Shown here one piece after another: positions 5,998 to 6,538 of a DNA stretch of 6,538 bases (positions are counted from its first letter, which is position 1; each line of letters starts with the position of its first letter). A model generated the notes under the pieces. That model did not search any database, was not told the origin of the DNA, and was given only the letters and a program-made list of their open reading frames with translations. The position numbers and the translations under genes were made by a program. Origin of the DNA: Gammaproteobacteria bacterium. GTDB taxonomy: Bacteria; Pseudomonadota; Gammaproteobacteria; JAJDOJ01. The DNA is taken from NCBI GenBank assembly GCA_027030565.1, contig JALVEU010000382.1:1-6538 (forward strand). Reading direction: 5' to 3'.

Positions 5998-6006
5998 AGT
6001 CTACCC
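5998..6006 (-). promoter_or_regulatory. Candidate -10 box for nudE-cysQ (GGG-TAGACT)
   Basis: On the minus strand TAGACT (6003-5998), preceded by GGG, matches the -10 consensus at four of six bases. Transcription would start about seven bases later, on or next to the nudE ATG at 5991. No clear -35 is present. The similarity to the other GGG-TAnnnT boxes is the main support. Confidence 0.3.
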
Positions 6007-6042
6007 GATCCCCGTGGGGCCGGGTCGCGAGGCGGCGCGGTG

Positions 6043-6054
6043 CGGGTATACTCC
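6043..6054 (+). promoter_or_regulatory. Candidate -10 box for the yrfG-like gene (CGGGTATACTCC)
   Basis: TATACT at 6047-6052 (five of six to TATAAT) lies 23 bases before the ATG at 6076, giving a leader of about 17 bases with the ribosome site inside it. The 12-base string is identical to that before the rhodanese gene. No -35 hexamer is evident 16-18 bases upstream. Confidence 0.4.
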
Positions 6055-6061
6055 ACCGACG

Positions 6062-6067
6062 GGAGGT
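6062..6067 (+). promoter_or_regulatory. Strong ribosome binding site for the yrfG-like gene
   Basis: GGAGGT at 6062-6067 sits eight bases before ATG 6076. It is one of the two best Shine-Dalgarno matches in the window and fixes this start. Confidence 0.7.
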
Positions 6068-6075
6068 AGAGAGCG

Positions 6076-6538
6076 ATGACGGGGCTGGTTTCGTGGGAGT
6101 CGGTGTGCAGCGTCTTCCTGGACATGGACGGAACGCTGCTGGACCTGCACTACGACAACTACTTTTGGCTGGAGCACGTGCCGCGCCGGTACGCGCAGCG
6201 CCACGGCATGGACGAGGCCGAGGCGCGCAGGGAACTGCTGCAACGGTATCGCCGTGTGGAGGGCAGTCTGCAGTGGTACTGCGTGGACTATTGGACCCGC
6301 GAGCTGGGACTGGACATCCGGGCCCTGAAACACGAGGTGGCGGGTCGGATCGCCGTGCATCCCCACGTAGAAGCATTCCTGGAGGCCGCGCACGCCAGCG
6401 GTCGGCGCCTGGTGCTGCTGACCAATGCGCACCGGGCCAGTGTGCAGCTCAAGCTGGGGCGGACGGGTCTGGGGCGTTACTTTCAGCGGGTGGTGGTCTC
6501 CCATGACCTGGGTGCGGCGAAGGAGAGTGCCGCGTTCT
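6076..6538 (+). CDS. yrfG: YrfG-like HAD 5'-nucleotidase (GMP/IMP), 3'-truncated by window
   Basis: Haloacid-dehalogenase superfamily phosphatase; E. coli YrfG dephosphorylates purine nucleotides such as GMP and IMP in the cytoplasm. 154 residues are visible before the window ends in mid-frame, about 70 short of the E. coli length. Motif I is FLDMDGTLLDL (14-24), with nucleophile D16 and acid D18. The family-specific segments DNYFW (27-31) and WYCVDYW (67-73) match E. coli YrfG closely. Motif II is LLTNAH (114-119) with T116. K149 in GAAKES is the likely motif III lysine. The motif IV acidic pair lies beyond the window. The start at ATG 6076 gives almost the same distance to DMDGT as in E. 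coli and has a strong ribosome site. It is divergent from nudE; nudE and yrfG are also near each other in E. coli and, as I recall, adjacent in Pseudomonas. Confidence 0.92.
   Translation, partial: MTGLVSWESVCSVFLDMDGTLLDLHYDNYFWLEHVPRRYAQRHGMDEAEARRELLQRYRRVEGSLQWYCVDYWTRELGLDIRALKHEVAGRIAVHPHVEAFLEAAHASGRRLVLLTNAHRASVQLKLGRTGLGRYFQRVVVSHDLGAAKESAAF

Noticed and set aside
5338..6069. A 243-codon plus-strand frame antisense to nudE and the 5' end of cysQ.
   Set aside because: It covers two strongly matching genes and has no domain of its own.
1..6538. Mobile elements, CRISPR repeats, tRNA or rRNA genes, toxin-antitoxin or defence genes.
   Set aside because: No transposase, integrase, regularly spaced repeats, tRNA-like cloverleaf or terminal inverted repeats were seen, and base composition is even throughout.

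Overview
The window reads as ordinary chromosomal DNA of a GC-rich gammaproteobacterium. The best protein resemblances I can recall (CysC, CysQ, NudE and YrfG of Escherichia coli) are gammaproteobacterial. The strong G/C third-position bias fits groups such as the Ectothiorhodospiraceae or Pseudomonas-like lineages, but I cannot name a genus. It is densely packed with eight protein genes, two of them cut by the window edges. I see no rRNA, tRNA, CRISPR array, insertion sequence or integrase.

Layout from left to right. (1) The 3' part of a GT-B fold, family 4 glycosyltransferase (2-919, +). (2) cysC, adenylyl-sulfate kinase (1035-1706, +). (3) A short convergent gap with a perfect 10-bp GC hairpin. 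(4) A minus-strand pair reading right to left: a single-domain rhodanese (2757-3185) whose end overlaps the start of a metallo-beta-lactamase-fold hydrolase (1795-2763). (5) A 309-bp divergent spacer with G-rich tracts. (6) A secreted or periplasmic coiled-coil protein with a C-terminal LysM domain (3495-4526, +). (7) A second minus-strand pair, nudE (5413-5991) running with an 8-nt overlap into cysQ (4563-5420). (8) Divergent from nudE, the 5' part of a YrfG-like HAD 5'-nucleotidase (6076 to the window end, +).

Functional theme. CysC makes PAPS, and CysQ removes the by-product PAP left when PAPS is used, so both ends of activated-sulfate metabolism lie within 4 kb, in separate transcription units. 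NudE and YrfG are also nucleotide hydrolases. The cysQ-nudE-yrfG neighbourhood is one I recall as conserved in Pseudomonas and relatives, so that end is a nucleotide-housekeeping block. The rhodanese/MBL pair may add sulfane-sulfur chemistry, but its substrates cannot be read from sequence. The glycosyltransferase before cysC probably ends a polysaccharide cluster.

I do not see a clearly new system. The items most worth a second look are the recurring 'GGG + TAnnnT' box ahead of four of the genes (12 identical bases at two of them), a possibly leaderless nudE start, the LysM coiled-coil protein of unknown role, and the possible G-quadruplex upstream of it.
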